Source: Aminobacter sp. AP02 (lineage in GTDB: Bacteria; Pseudomonadota; Alphaproteobacteria; Rhizobiales; Rhizobiaceae). Taken from it: a DNA stretch of 47,861 nucleotides. Location of the stretch: NCBI RefSeq assembly GCF_003148805.1, contig NZ_QGGX01000027.1, positions 1 to 47,861 of the forward strand, read 5' to 3'. Of this stretch, positions 29,186 through 37,412 are shown in pieces (within the stretch, counting starts at the first letter, position 1; the number at the start of each line of letters is the position of its first letter). Position numbers and translations under genes: made by a program. The notes under the pieces are model-generated. The model made no database searches and had not been told where the DNA came from. It saw only the letters and a list, made by a program, of their open reading frames with translations.

Positions 29186-31094
29186 GCTTCCCCGGATCCT
29201 GCGATTTGGAGCCGTCGGGCTGCTCAACACGGCTCTTGGCTATGCCGTCATACTGGGGGCCCTGCAGTTCGGTTACGGCGATGTTGTGTCGAATGCGACC
29301 GGCTTCGCTGCCGGCCTGGTCTTGAGCTTTGTCCTGAACCGCAACTGGACGTTCAACCGCGCCACTGGCTATCGCAGCGGCACCATCCAAAGGTACATTC
29401 TGACCTTCGTGGTCGCCTACAGCGTCAACTTGGCGATTGTCCTGGCTGCCCGGGCTGCGGGCCTGATCGACAATCCGTTTACCCATCTTGCCGGCATCGC
29501 GGCCTATTCGCTCACCTTCTATCTCGGGGCGAGCCGCTTCGTATTTGTTCCGAGCCGACGACTGACACGGGTCAGTGCGCCTTCGATCAATATGCTTGCC
29601 ACCCAGTGCTGGCCGGAACTGCTTGTCTTGCTCGGCATCCTGGTGGCCTATTTGCTGCTCAACGACATTGCGGTGTCGCATGACGTAACTTGGCAGATGT
29701 GGATCGCGCGTCAGTTGCTGGGCGGTGCCACACTTTATCGCGACATCCTGGAGCTCAATCCGCCGCTATGGTTCTGGATGGCGCTTCCCGTCGAGTCGAT
29801 GGCTCAGAAATTTGGCATTCCCTCCGTGCAAGCGATGATTGCCGCTGTTTTTTTGCTGGCTACCATTGCCCTTGCGCTGCTGTCGGCCCTCCTCGCCGAA
29901 AGGACCGCCCGTGAGCGCGGATTGCTGCTTGTCGCGGCTTTCGTGGCGACAATCATTGTTCCGCTGCCTGACTTCGCGCAGCGCGAGCATCTTGCCCTCA
30001 TTTGTGCTCTTCCATATGTCGCGCTGATTGCCAGGCGGGCCGATAGCCTGCCGACGAATTGGAAGATTGCCGCAGCGGCCGCGCTTATCGCTGGAGCCGG
30101 CTTGGCGCTGAAGCACTATTTCGTCCTCGTCCCGATGGTCCTGGAGATCTGGTTGCTCTTGAAGCAGCGCCGCAACTGGACGCCGCTGCGAGCAGAGCTG
30201 ATCGTCTTGTCATCCATTGGCGCACTGTATGCGGTAGCGGTTGTGGTCTTCGCTCCCGATTTTCTCGGAACGATGGTTCCCATGGTCAATCTCGCTTATG
30301 CGGGATACGAGACCACGTTTGTCGACCAGTTTGCACGGCCATATCTTGCCCTGTGGGCTCTGTGCGCCTTTGCCCTGTGGAAGCAGCGGTCCGAGGCAAC
30401 TTCATTGACTGTTGCTGCGGCATTGGCGGCACTGGCGTTTAGTTTGGCGTATTTCGCCCAACAAAAGGGCTGGCGATACCATTCGATTCCAGCAACATCG
30501 CTGGCCCTGTTTGCGACGGCCACGCTTTGGCATCGCTTGCGATGGAAAAGCACGACGCTGCCGGCTGGTGTCGCGATGGCCGCAGCTGTGTTTGTGCCCA
30601 TCTATGCAAGCCTCGTCCATGGGCCTCATCAGAACCTGGTGGAGAAGGAGGTCAACGACCTGCTGAGCGACAGCAAACCTGGAAAGACCGTCGTCATGCT
30701 GACGGCCAATCCCTCCAGTATCTGGCCGATGGTCGAAGATGCCGGCCTAAAGTGGCCGTCTCGTCATTTCACCTTCTGGATGGTTCATACCATTTTCGCG
30801 TATCAAAACGAGCACGGGCAACTCTCTTCGGAACTCGAGCGTCTGGCACAAGACGTCCGTCAGCAAACGGTCGAAGATTTTACCTGCAACCCGCCTGAGA
30901 TGATCCTCGTCGACGATTTCCGTTACTCGAGGTCGCCGGGATTCGACATTGTCGATTTCTTCAGTGAAAACGCCGAGTTCAGGCAGCTTTTTGCTCACTA
31001 CGATTTGGTCAGGCAGGTCGATGCCTACGCGTCCTACAAGAAATCTGACGCCTGGGTGCCGACAGCTTCGTCACACTGCAGAACCATCCATTGA
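29157..31094 (+). CDS. GtrA-domain / polytopic GT-C-like fusion protein
   Basis: A 645-residue inner-membrane protein. Residues about 12-135 are a complete GtrA domain (RFGAVGLLNTALGYAVILG through FYLGASRFVF), four helices that in serotype-conversion systems help flip polyprenyl-phosphate sugars. The rest is a second polytopic part of about ten helices with an acidic luminal segment YRDILELNPPLWFW, like the catalytic first loop of GT-C glycosyltransferases, and a soluble C-terminal tail. TTG at 29157 with GGAG upstream is the likely start, overlapping the methyltransferase. A flippase and the transferase that uses its substrate in one chain is the inferred role. Confidence 0.82.
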   Translation: MSTRSRLLLELPRILRFGAVGLLNTALGYAVILGALQFGYGDVVSNATGFAAGLVLSFVLNRNWTFNRATGYRSGTIQRYILTFVVAYSVNLAIVLAARAAGLIDNPFTHLAGIAAYSLTFYLGASRFVFVPSRRLTRVSAPSINMLATQCWPELLVLLGILVAYLLLNDIAVSHDVTWQMWIARQLLGGATLYRDILELNPPLWFWMALPVESMAQKFGIPSVQAMIAAVFLLATIALALLSALLAERTARERGLLLVAAFVATIIVPLPDFAQREHLALICALPYVALIARRADSLPTNWKIAAAAALIAGAGLALKHYFVLVPMVLEIWLLLKQRRNWTPLRAELIVLSSIGALYAVAVVVFAPDFLGTMVPMVNLAYAGYETTFVDQFARPYLALWALCAFALWKQRSEATSLTVAAALAALAFSLAYFAQQKGWRYHSIPATSLALFATATLWHRLRWKSTTLPAGVAMAAAVFVPIYASLVHGPHQNLVEKEVNDLLSDSKPGKTVVMLTANPSSIWPMVEDAGLKWPSRHFTFWMVHTIFAYQNEHGQLSSELERLAQDVRQQTVEDFTCNPPEMILVDDFRYSRSPGFDIVDFFSENAEFRQLFAHYDLVRQVDAYASYKKSDAWVPTASSHCRTIH

Positions 31095-31273
31095 ACGCGA
31101 CAATGCTTGAATCTTTCATCTGACGCCTCATTCGAGGCCCGATAGCTTTGCGAGCAACGTCTTGCGGCCTCGCCAAACTGCCAGCACACTACCCCATTGA
31201 ACTGGCCATCCTGCTTCATAGCGGCACGCGTCGTCTACGTTGTGGCAAGGCCGTCGAAAGACAAGGTGTTTGA

Positions 31274-32308
31274 ATGAAATGCTGTGTCTATACTGTATTG
31301 CTTGGCGGATATGAGGATATCAACGAGCAACCCGTCGCCTGTCGTTCTCAGCTGCCGTTCGTCTGTCTGACTGATGATGCCACGTTGCAAAGTGCGAGCT
31401 GGGATTGCCGTCTAGTAGAGCCGGTGTTTCCCCAGGACCCGATACGCAGCCAGCGCGACCTGAAGATTCGCCCGCATATGTACCTGCCGGATTATGATTG
31501 CTCGATCTACATCGACAATTCGGTGGTGTTGAAGGAACCGCCCGAACGCCTGCTCGAGCTGTTTGAGCCCGAGACGGGCTTCCTTGTTCCGCCTCACTCT
31601 TTCCGGGAAACCGTTTTGGACGAGTTCCTCGAGGTTGCGCGGCTGGGCTTCGACGATTCGACGCGCATTTTCGAGCAGCTGAATCACTATACGCTAAGCT
31701 GTCCCGAAGTGCTGACTGAGCGGCCGTGGTGGTCGGCCATCCTGGTTCGAGATCATCGCTCGGCGCGGGTTCGCTCGATGCTGGAAATCTGGGCTTCCCA
31801 CGTCATGCGCTACTCGCGCCGCGACCAGCTTTCGATCAACGTGGCGTTCAAGGCAGCCAATCTTCAGCCGACTGCGCTGCCCATCGACAATTTGCTGTCC
31901 GATCTGCACGTCTGGCCGCAGGTGGTGGGCCGTGATCGAGAAAAGGGCGCACGCAATATCACTGTCAGCCTGATGCCCGTCGGCGCTCGCATTCGGCATC
32001 TGGAACAAAAGCAAGCCGAGTTGCTTTCGGCGCACGAGCAAGAAAGCCGCGCCCTGCGAACTGAGAACGCGCGGCTTTCTGCTGCATTCGAATTTGAACA
32101 CGCTGCCGTCAACGCCGCTCGCTCCGCCGAGGCGACTGCGTTGCATCAGGAAATAGCGCGGCTTCACGCAAAGGCCGAAGCGCGTCGAACGAAGAACCGG
32201 TTGCGCCGGTGGCGCGACAAGGTCATTCGCCTGTTCCACCCGGGTCGCGGTCGCGCCCCGGCGGCCGACATCGATCGGCGGGCCGGGACATCTGACCTCA
32301 CGGCATAA
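31274..32308 (+). CDS. DUF616 glycosyltransferase-like protein with C-terminal coiled coil
   Basis: A 344-residue protein. The N-terminal 230 residues match the DUF616 (TOD1/MUCI70) glycosyltransferase-like domain: VYTVLLGGYEDINEQP at the start, a likely DxD-type site in YIDNSVVLKEPP, and the basic-acidic core YSRRDQLSINVAF. The last 110 residues form a heptad-rich, Glu/Ala/Arg helix (RHLEQKQAELLSAHEQ) ending in a basic tail, probably a coiled coil at the membrane. It is separated from the GtrA fusion by 179 bp without a gene. Acceptor and sugar are unknown. Confidence 0.8.
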   Translation: MKCCVYTVLLGGYEDINEQPVACRSQLPFVCLTDDATLQSASWDCRLVEPVFPQDPIRSQRDLKIRPHMYLPDYDCSIYIDNSVVLKEPPERLLELFEPETGFLVPPHSFRETVLDEFLEVARLGFDDSTRIFEQLNHYTLSCPEVLTERPWWSAILVRDHRSARVRSMLEIWASHVMRYSRRDQLSINVAFKAANLQPTALPIDNLLSDLHVWPQVVGRDREKGARNITVSLMPVGARIRHLEQKQAELLSAHEQESRALRTENARLSAAFEFEHAAVNAARSAEATALHQEIARLHAKAEARRTKNRLRRWRDKVIRLFHPGRGRAPAADIDRRAGTSDLTA

Positions 32309-32312
32309 AATT

Positions 32313-32341
32313 CCGGCTCCCTCCAGCGTGTCGGGAGCCGG
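32313..32341. terminator. Hairpin between convergent genes
   Basis: CCGGCTCCC pairs perfectly with GGGAGCCGG around an 11-base loop. It sits 5 bp after the DUF616 gene and 19 bp from the end of the SPW gene. On the minus strand the stem is followed by AATTTTAT, so it fits best as terminator of the SPW gene; on the plus strand there is no T-tract. Confidence 0.55.
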
Positions 32342-32359
32342 ATTCAGGTTCACGCTGCA

Positions 32360-32734
32360 TCATGCCTCAAGATTGCGGTTGCGATCCTGCCAGAGCTCCA
32401 GGATGGCCAGTGCCGCCACTGCGATGCCGAGGCCGATGTGCCAGCTGCGCAGCGCGCCGCCATATTGGAAGAAAAATGGCGAGATGATCATCCAGGCGCC
32501 GCACAGCAGCGACAGGAACTCCTCCCAGCGCCTCAAGAAGACCTGCTCGAGGCCGGCGAGCACCACGACGGCCGCACCCACAAGTGCTGTGACCGCCACC
32601 ATTTTGGGCATGCCGGCATTGCCGAGCAGCATCGGCGAGGCAATGATCGCGACGCCGAGGATCATCGACGCGATGTCCTCCCAGCGCCGGTGTTGCATCA
32701 GGCCCGAGGGGGCCATTTTCTCAAGCGTTGCCAT
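32360..32734 (-). CDS. SPW repeat membrane protein
   Basis: A 124-residue inner-membrane protein with four hydrophobic helices arranged as two repeats, each starting with RRWED or RRWEEF and followed by a helix ending in a degenerate SPW motif (ASPMLLG and ISPFFFQ). The SPW family is common in Rhizobiales and its function is unknown. GAGGA precedes the ATG at 32734. It lies in a cluster of small envelope-related genes. Confidence 0.85.
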   Translation of the reverse strand: MATLEKMAPSGLMQHRRWEDIASMILGVAIIASPMLLGNAGMPKMVAVTALVGAAVVVLAGLEQVFLRRWEEFLSLLCGAWMIISPFFFQYGGALRSWHIGLGIAVAALAILELWQDRNRNLEA

Positions 32735-32928
32735 GGCAAAAATCCTCTTCGGATACGTTCGAGTTAAGCTCGAGCGCCCGTGAGGACTATGTGTACGTGC
32801 CTGTTGAACTCCTCAGTCGGGCGTTCTTCGCACTGGCAGCATTATCTCAAGAAAACGCAATAAGTTCAATGACGACGAAGGGCGACACGGCGGCGCGCCG
32901 GTGAGGCAAGGGAGCCTTGCAGCGTGCG

Positions 32929-33117
32929 TCATCCGCGTCTGGTTTGCCGCAACCACCACAGGGCGACGCAACCGCCGAGCGCGGTGACGATTCCGATCCA
33001 GAACCATTCCGTGCGTCCGGTCATGAAGCTGCCGCCGAGCCAGCCGGCGCCTTGCAACATCCAGACAGCCCCGACGATGATTGCGACACCGGCGACGATT
33101 TTGGCAATTCTGTTCAT
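32929..33117 (-). CDS. Small two-helix membrane protein
   Basis: A 62-residue protein, MNRIAKIVAGVAIIVGAVWM at its start, with two hydrophobic helices separated by a GSFMTGRTEW turn. Proteins with this GSFMTG turn are widespread and unnamed. The frame is open to 33183, but the ATG at 33117 has GCGAGGTG upstream and gives the family start. A sequence resembling an EcfG general-stress promoter lies 30-55 bp upstream, which suggests stress-induced expression. No function can be assigned. Confidence 0.75.
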   Translation of the reverse strand: MNRIAKIVAGVAIIVGAVWMLQGAGWLGGSFMTGRTEWFWIGIVTALGGCVALWWLRQTRRG

Positions 33118-33147
33118 GCGCACCTCGCCTTCGCTGATTATGTTCAT

Positions 33148-33173
33148 AACGTCGTTTGAATGCGTATATTTCC
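33148..33173 (-). promoter_or_regulatory. Candidate EcfG-type stress promoter
   Basis: On the minus strand GGAAA (33173-33169) and CGTT (33151-33148) are exactly 17 bases apart. The EcfG consensus in alphaproteobacteria is GGAAC-N16/17-CGTT, so one base differs. It would start the transcript about 20-25 bases ahead of the 62-residue membrane protein gene. Confidence 0.4.
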
Positions 33174-33278
33174 ACAGCACCACGGAGTATTCCTAGCAAG
33201 CTTATCCGATGTGGCGATTCGCCTGACCTGTCGATCAGCTGAGCGACAAATCAAGAAGTATGAAAATATTCCTTCGAC

Positions 33279-33320
33279 TGGAGTCTCGGCAGTCTAACAG
33301 ACTGTTACCATGAGACTCCA
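33279..33320. repeat. Nested inverted repeats
   Basis: The outer arms TGGAGTCTC (33279-33287) and GAGACTCCA (33312-33320) pair perfectly, and inside them CAGTCT (33290-33295) pairs with AGACTG (33299-33304). It lies between the divergent small membrane protein gene and the rlpA-like gene. Confidence 0.6.
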
Positions 33321-33424
33321 AACGTGTGCGCCTGCCATGGAACCGCCAGACGGTTGCCCCATTCGCCGCCACATTTAGGTTGAAACCGCTCCGTGTGTAC
33401 AATCAACGGAGCATTAACCAAAAG

Positions 33425-33784
33425 ATGAAGAGCGCCAAGCCCGCGATCGCGGCGGCCACACTCGCCGCCAGCATGATGTTTCTAGCTTCCACCGGTACAG
33501 CCTCGGCACAATGCGGCAGGGCATCCTGGTACGCGCTGACCTCGAAGACCGCTTCGGGCGAGCGCATGAATCCATCGGCCATGACCGCAGCGCATCGTTC
33601 GCTTCCTTTTGGCACCAAGCTCAGGGTGACCAACCAGAAGAACGGCAAGAGCGTCATCGTTCGTATCAACGACCGCGGCCCGTTCATCAAGGGACGCGTG
33701 CTCGACCTGTCGAAGGGTGCCGCCCAGCAGATCGGCTTTGTCCAGTCGGGACATACGTCCGTGTGCATGGAACGCCAGAGCTGA
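33425..33784 (+). CDS. RlpA-like septal lytic transglycosylase domain protein
   Basis: A 119-residue exported protein. A signal peptide (residues 1-28, ending TASA) is followed by a double-psi beta-barrel with the RlpA hallmarks [37 protein letters not shown] and [16 protein letters not shown]. It lacks a lipobox at the cleavage site and the C-terminal SPOR domain of E. coli RlpA, as in many short rhizobial members. It may cleave naked glycan strands. The start at 33425 is chosen because it gives a normal signal peptide, although the ribosome site is weak. It converges on the ATP-grasp gene. Confidence 0.88.
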   Translation: MKSAKPAIAAATLAASMMFLASTGTASAQCGRASWYALTSKTASGERMNPSAMTAAHRSLPFGTKLRVTNQKNGKSVIVRINDRGPFIKGRVLDLSKGAAQQIGFVQSGHTSVCMERQS

Positions 33785-33796
33785 CGCGGAAGCAGA

Positions 33797-34855
33797 TTAC
33801 CGGAGCAGACGGCGCGCCGCCGTCTCGGCCATCGCGTCAGCGAGGCCAAGCCGCCACTCGGTCCGGCAATAGTCGCGGAAATCGAAGCAGGGCAGGCCGG
33901 GGCAGACCTCGAATTCGATGAGGTACACGGTGTCGTCTGCCTCGACGCGGAAGTCGAGCGAGAAGACATCACGCAGGCCGAGCCCTGTGGTCAACCTGGC
34001 CGCGATCTGCCTGATCTTTTCCGCTGCTCGCGGCTGGAGAGACCCCACAGCGACCAGTTCCGGCTCTGCATAACGTCCTTCGGCCCTCGCTGCCGAGCCG
34101 GTTTCGCCATACAGCGCCATGCTGTCGGCCATGGTCTGGAAATCACCCCCTGAATCGACGAAGACGATCCCAAGCGCTTGCGGTCCGGCATCGATGTCGA
34201 CCGCCAGGAAACTTGCCCGCACGTTGCGGCCCGCCACGTAGGGCTGCACGATGACGTCGTCGCGATAGGCGTCGAACACGCGTCGGCCGAGCACAAGTGC
34301 TTCGTTCGCCACACTGCAGCGCGAATCCTTCCAGATGCCGATCTTGGCGCCGAGACGGTTCGGCTTGACGAAATAGCCCGATGATGACGCAGGTGGCTCG
34401 ACCAGCCACCTTCCGCCGCGCGCCAGCCCGGCCAATGGCACCGGCAGGCCGAGGGCAGCGAGAACCGCACCGGCGCGGAACTTGTCCTGGCATAGCGCAA
34501 ACAACGAGTCGTCTGCGCCGATGGTGGCGAGCCCGTTGAGTCGGGCGAGGGCAGGGGCTGCACCGCCACGAAAATAGGCGATGCCGTCAGTCAGCGTCCA
34601 GACAAGCGTCGTCTTGCGGTCGCATGCCGCCATGGCCACCGCAGCGTCGTCCAGTTCGACGGCACGGAAGTCCAGGCCGCGTCGCGCGCAGGCGTCGGCA
34701 AGTGCACCGAACTCGGGCGCCAGATCGGTCGACTGCGCCAGATAGGATGAAATCTCGGTCGCTGCCTTTTGGGAAAAACCGTCTGCCAACAGCCGGTCGC
34801 GGCAGGCGCGCTCCGGTTCGTGGACAAGGATAAGCGTCGGTCTTTGTCCGGTCAT
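33797..34855 (-). CDS. ATP-grasp domain protein of unknown substrate
   Basis: A 352-residue protein with an ATP-grasp fold resembling D-Ala--D-Ala ligase. A pre-ATP-grasp N-terminal domain is followed by the LGAKIGIWKDSRC region, the VIVQPYVAGRNVRA segment and the metal-binding YLIEFEVCPGLPCFDF end, where the usual E-x-N is changed to E-x-C-P. It probably ligates a carboxylate to an amine. No peptide or cofactor genes are adjacent. Upstream the start is abutted by a 9-bp inverted repeat and has only a distant AGGA. Confidence 0.78.
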   Translation of the reverse strand: MTGQRPTLILVHEPERACRDRLLADGFSQKAATEISSYLAQSTDLAPEFGALADACARRGLDFRAVELDDAAVAMAACDRKTTLVWTLTDGIAYFRGGAAPALARLNGLATIGADDSLFALCQDKFRAGAVLAALGLPVPLAGLARGGRWLVEPPASSSGYFVKPNRLGAKIGIWKDSRCSVANEALVLGRRVFDAYRDDVIVQPYVAGRNVRASFLAVDIDAGPQALGIVFVDSGGDFQTMADSMALYGETGSAARAEGRYAEPELVAVGSLQPRAAEKIRQIAARLTTGLGLRDVFSLDFRVEADDTVYLIEFEVCPGLPCFDFRDYCRTEWRLGLADAMAETAARRLLR

Positions 34856-34858
34856 CGG

Positions 34859-34896
34859 GCGATTGTCCTGCTGCTGTTGCGCGAGCCGACAATCGC
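34859..34896 (-). repeat. Inverted repeat at the start of the ATP-grasp gene
   Basis: GCGATTGTC (34859-34867) and GACAATCGC (34888-34896) are perfect 9-bp arms with 20 bases between. The proximal arm ends three bases before the start codon and would cover the ribosome site in RNA. Confidence 0.55.
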
Positions 34897-34961
34897 ATCC
34901 ACCTGGGCTTGGGCTTGCCGGGAAACCGACCTGTTGGCATCGCCCAGGCGACAGCGTTACC

Positions 34962-35831
34962 TCAGATCAGCACATTCGGCTCGTGCCGCCCATTGACCGC
35001 GATGTCGAGCAGGAACGTCTTGCCGGCATGCGGATCGGCGCTGCGCGCGGCTTCGTCCATTCCCTCCCACGCAGACGTCACTGCCAGCCGGTCGGCGCCG
35101 GCACCCACGAAGGCAGGGCATGACGCCTGCTGTGCCGGCACCGGCACCGAGCGCAGTACCCTGCCGTCGGGTGCATATGCATCGATCCTGCTGCCGCCCC
35201 AGCTGGCGTTCCACAACACGCCATCGCGGTCTACCACCGAGCCGTCGATGCCGCCCTTGTCGCCACGGCGGTCGACAAACAGTTTCGGCTCGCCGAGCGG
35301 CAGGCCGGTGTCTGGGTCGCAGTCGAGGCGATAGAGCAGGTTGGTCGCCGTATCGCTGTAATAGGCGGTCTTGCCGTCGGCGCTGAAGCAGATCGAGTTG
35401 GGGATGCTGATCGCCGGGAAGAGCAGCCTGAGTTCGCCGCGTAAATACCAGTAGATGGCGCCGGCTCCGGCCTCGGCTTTCTTGCCCATGGTGCCGAACC
35501 ACAAGGCACCGCAGGGATGGACCCGGGCATCGTTCGAACGCGTCGCAGGGTTGGATGCCTCGACCGACATATGCGGCGTCAGCTTGCCGGTCGCGGCATC
35601 GCGGATATGCAGGCCGGTTTCGGTCAAAAGCAACTGGCGTTCGCCGTCGATCGTGGCGAGAGCGCTTGCCCGTTCGCTGAACTGGTGCACCTTGGTCGCG
35701 CCACCCGCCAGCTTCTTTTCCAGCATGCGGTTCGCCAGTATGTCGAACCAGAAGAGCGTGTCGGTGGCGGGATCGTAGGTCGGCCCTTCGCCGAGCTCAC
35801 AGGCCTCGTCGGACAGGATCACGGCAGCCAT
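34962..35831 (-). CDS. SMP-30/gluconolactonase family lactonase
   Basis: A 289-residue six-bladed beta-propeller of the SMP-30/LRE family. It contains the metal-site segments LGEGPTYDPATDTLFWFD, NDARVHPCGALWFGTMG, PNSICFSADGKTAYYSDT and GGIDGSVVDRDGVLWNASWG. The ATG at 35831 with AAGGGAG upstream is preferred over an open upstream start. It is the last gene of the galactose operon, one base after dgoA, so it probably hydrolyses the galactonolactone made by the operon's dehydrogenase. Confidence 0.9.
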   Translation of the reverse strand: MAAVILSDEACELGEGPTYDPATDTLFWFDILANRMLEKKLAGGATKVHQFSERASALATIDGERQLLLTETGLHIRDAATGKLTPHMSVEASNPATRSNDARVHPCGALWFGTMGKKAEAGAGAIYWYLRGELRLLFPAISIPNSICFSADGKTAYYSDTATNLLYRLDCDPDTGLPLGEPKLFVDRRGDKGGIDGSVVDRDGVLWNASWGGSRIDAYAPDGRVLRSVPVPAQQASCPAFVGAGADRLAVTSAWEGMDEAARSADPHAGKTFLLDIAVNGRHEPNVLI

Positions 35832-35832
35832 C

Positions 35833-36468
35833 TCACGCTCCCTTGCCGAGGGCGTCCCAGCCGGCCACTGCGGCCCGCGCATGCGCGCCGACATCGGCAG
35901 CGCTCATGCCGGGCTTGTAGAGGCTGGAGCCGAGCCCAAACAGCTGCACGCCGACCTTGGCATAGGCCGCGAAGTCGACCTCCGACACACCGCCGACGAC
36001 GCCGACCTGCGTCTCCTTGGGCAGCACGGCGCGGATCGCTGAAATGCCGCCGGTGCCAAGCACGCTTGCCGGGAAGAACTTCAGCGCCGATGCGCCAAGC
36101 CGCAGCGCCAGAAACGCGTCGGTGGGCGTGAACACACCGGGCATCGTCACCATCTGGTGCACGCCCGCGCGGCCCATCACCTCGGCATCGATATTGGGGC
36201 TGACCAGAAGCCGCCCGCCGGCATCGTTGAGCCGGTCGACATCCTTGCCCCACACCACTGTGCCGCCGCCGACGAGAGCCTGCGGCAGCGCCTTGGCCAA
36301 CAACTCGATCGAGCGGAACGGATCAGGAGAGTTGAGCGGCACCTCGATCGCCTCGATGCCAGCTTCGAAGACGGCATTGCCGACGTCGAGCGCTTCTTCC
36401 GGCTTCAGTCCGCGCAGGATTGCGACCAGTCCGCGATTGAGCCTGGGGAAGGGTGCTGTCTGGCTCAT
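35833..36468 (-). CDS. dgoA: 2-dehydro-3-deoxy-6-phosphogalactonate aldolase
   Basis: A 211-residue KDPG/KDPGal-type class I aldolase. The Schiff-base lysine is in ALKFFPAS and the acidic catalytic residue in AIEVPLNSPDPF. The long RGLKPEEALDVGNAVFEAG start is typical of DgoA rather than Eda. It splits KDPGal into pyruvate and glyceraldehyde 3-phosphate. Its start overlaps the dgoK stop by ATGA, and the lactonase begins one base after its own stop. Confidence 0.93.
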   Translation of the reverse strand: MSQTAPFPRLNRGLVAILRGLKPEEALDVGNAVFEAGIEAIEVPLNSPDPFRSIELLAKALPQALVGGGTVVWGKDVDRLNDAGGRLLVSPNIDAEVMGRAGVHQMVTMPGVFTPTDAFLALRLGASALKFFPASVLGTGGISAIRAVLPKETQVGVVGGVSEVDFAAYAKVGVQLFGLGSSLYKPGMSAADVGAHARAAVAGWDALGKGA

Positions 36469-37412
36469 CGGGCTTCTCCATCAGTCAACATCTTGTTGCG
36501 GCGCGCCGCCGCCACCAGTCCTGCCAGCACCGCCTGGTCGGCGTCGGCGATCTTCACCGCGATGCCGTCAAGCGCCATGGCTTCGGCGTAAAGCGCGCCC
36601 AACGACCCCGACACGACGAGGACCACGGGCGCACCACGCCGGCCAAAACGCCGCGTCGCCGAGGCGATCTCGGCACCTATCAACAGGCCCGACAGCGCTG
36701 CCGCCGCATCGTCCGGGCCCAGTCCGTTCAACAGGCCTGCAGCGCGGATGCCAAACAGCCTGGCGGCGATGTCGCCGTCGAACAGCGCCTCTTGGCACCA
36801 GTCGCGAAACACCTGATTGTCGGGAGCAACCGCAGCCGGCTTTTCACCGATAGAATGCCGCAGGATCGAATGCCCGGACAGCACCGAAAACATCTCGCCG
36901 GTCGGCCAGGTTCCGAAGCCCGAAATCGCGCCACCCTCGGCGATGACCCATTTCGAATGCGTGCCGGGCATGCATACGACGTGGCTGCCCGATCCGATCA
37001 GGCTGGCCACGCCGGCAAGCTGGGTCTCTTCGCCGCGCATCACGTCGGGCGTGCGCGCACTGCGCTGGGCAAGGCCTGGCACGATGCGGATGTCGCGGCC
37101 GGCACTGGGGACGCGCACCGCCGCGCCCAGAATATCGGCCAGCGAGGCAGGTACATCGACATAAGGCGCTTCGATCCAGCCCTGACGGGCGCCAGCCATG
37201 CCGCAAACGATCGCCGGTAAAGCGGCGGGGGCGCCCATTTCCTGGAGATGGCGGTCGAGCACGACGGCAAAACCCTTGTGCTGGGCTATCAGCAAGCCTT
37301 CGTCGCTTCGGCGTTCGTCAACCACTGAGCCAGAGGCGTCGAGCAACCACACGCGCAGCCGCGTCGTGCCCCAGTCGACGGCGGCGATAGCTGCCTTGGA
37401 TGTTGCGCTCAC
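36465..37412 (-). CDS. dgoK: 2-dehydro-3-deoxygalactonokinase
   Basis: A 315-residue sugar-acid kinase of the DgoK family. The N-terminal phosphate loop AAVDWGTTRLRVWLLDASG and the mid-protein PGTHSKWVIAEGG match the family. The frame stays open far upstream through the dehydrogenase gene, but GTG at 37412 with GGAGGAA before it gives the family start. That GTG overlaps the dehydrogenase stop by four bases (GTGA). It phosphorylates 2-dehydro-3-deoxygalactonate for DgoA. Confidence 0.93.
   Translation of the reverse strand: MSATSKAAIAAVDWGTTRLRVWLLDASGSVVDERRSDEGLLIAQHKGFAVVLDRHLQEMGAPAALPAIVCGMAGARQGWIEAPYVDVPASLADILGAAVRVPSAGRDIRIVPGLAQRSARTPDVMRGEETQLAGVASLIGSGSHVVCMPGTHSKWVIAEGGAISGFGTWPTGEMFSVLSGHSILRHSIGEKPAAVAPDNQVFRDWCQEALFDGDIAARLFGIRAAGLLNGLGPDDAAAALSGLLIGAEIASATRRFGRRGAPVVLVVSGSLGALYAEAMALDGIAVKIADADQAVLAGLVAAARRNKMLTDGEAR

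Noticed and set aside
32309-33400. Search for a copy of the tRNA-Leu 3' end after the polysaccharide cassette
   Set aside because: No repeat of the tRNA end was seen, so a simple tRNA-targeted island is not supported.
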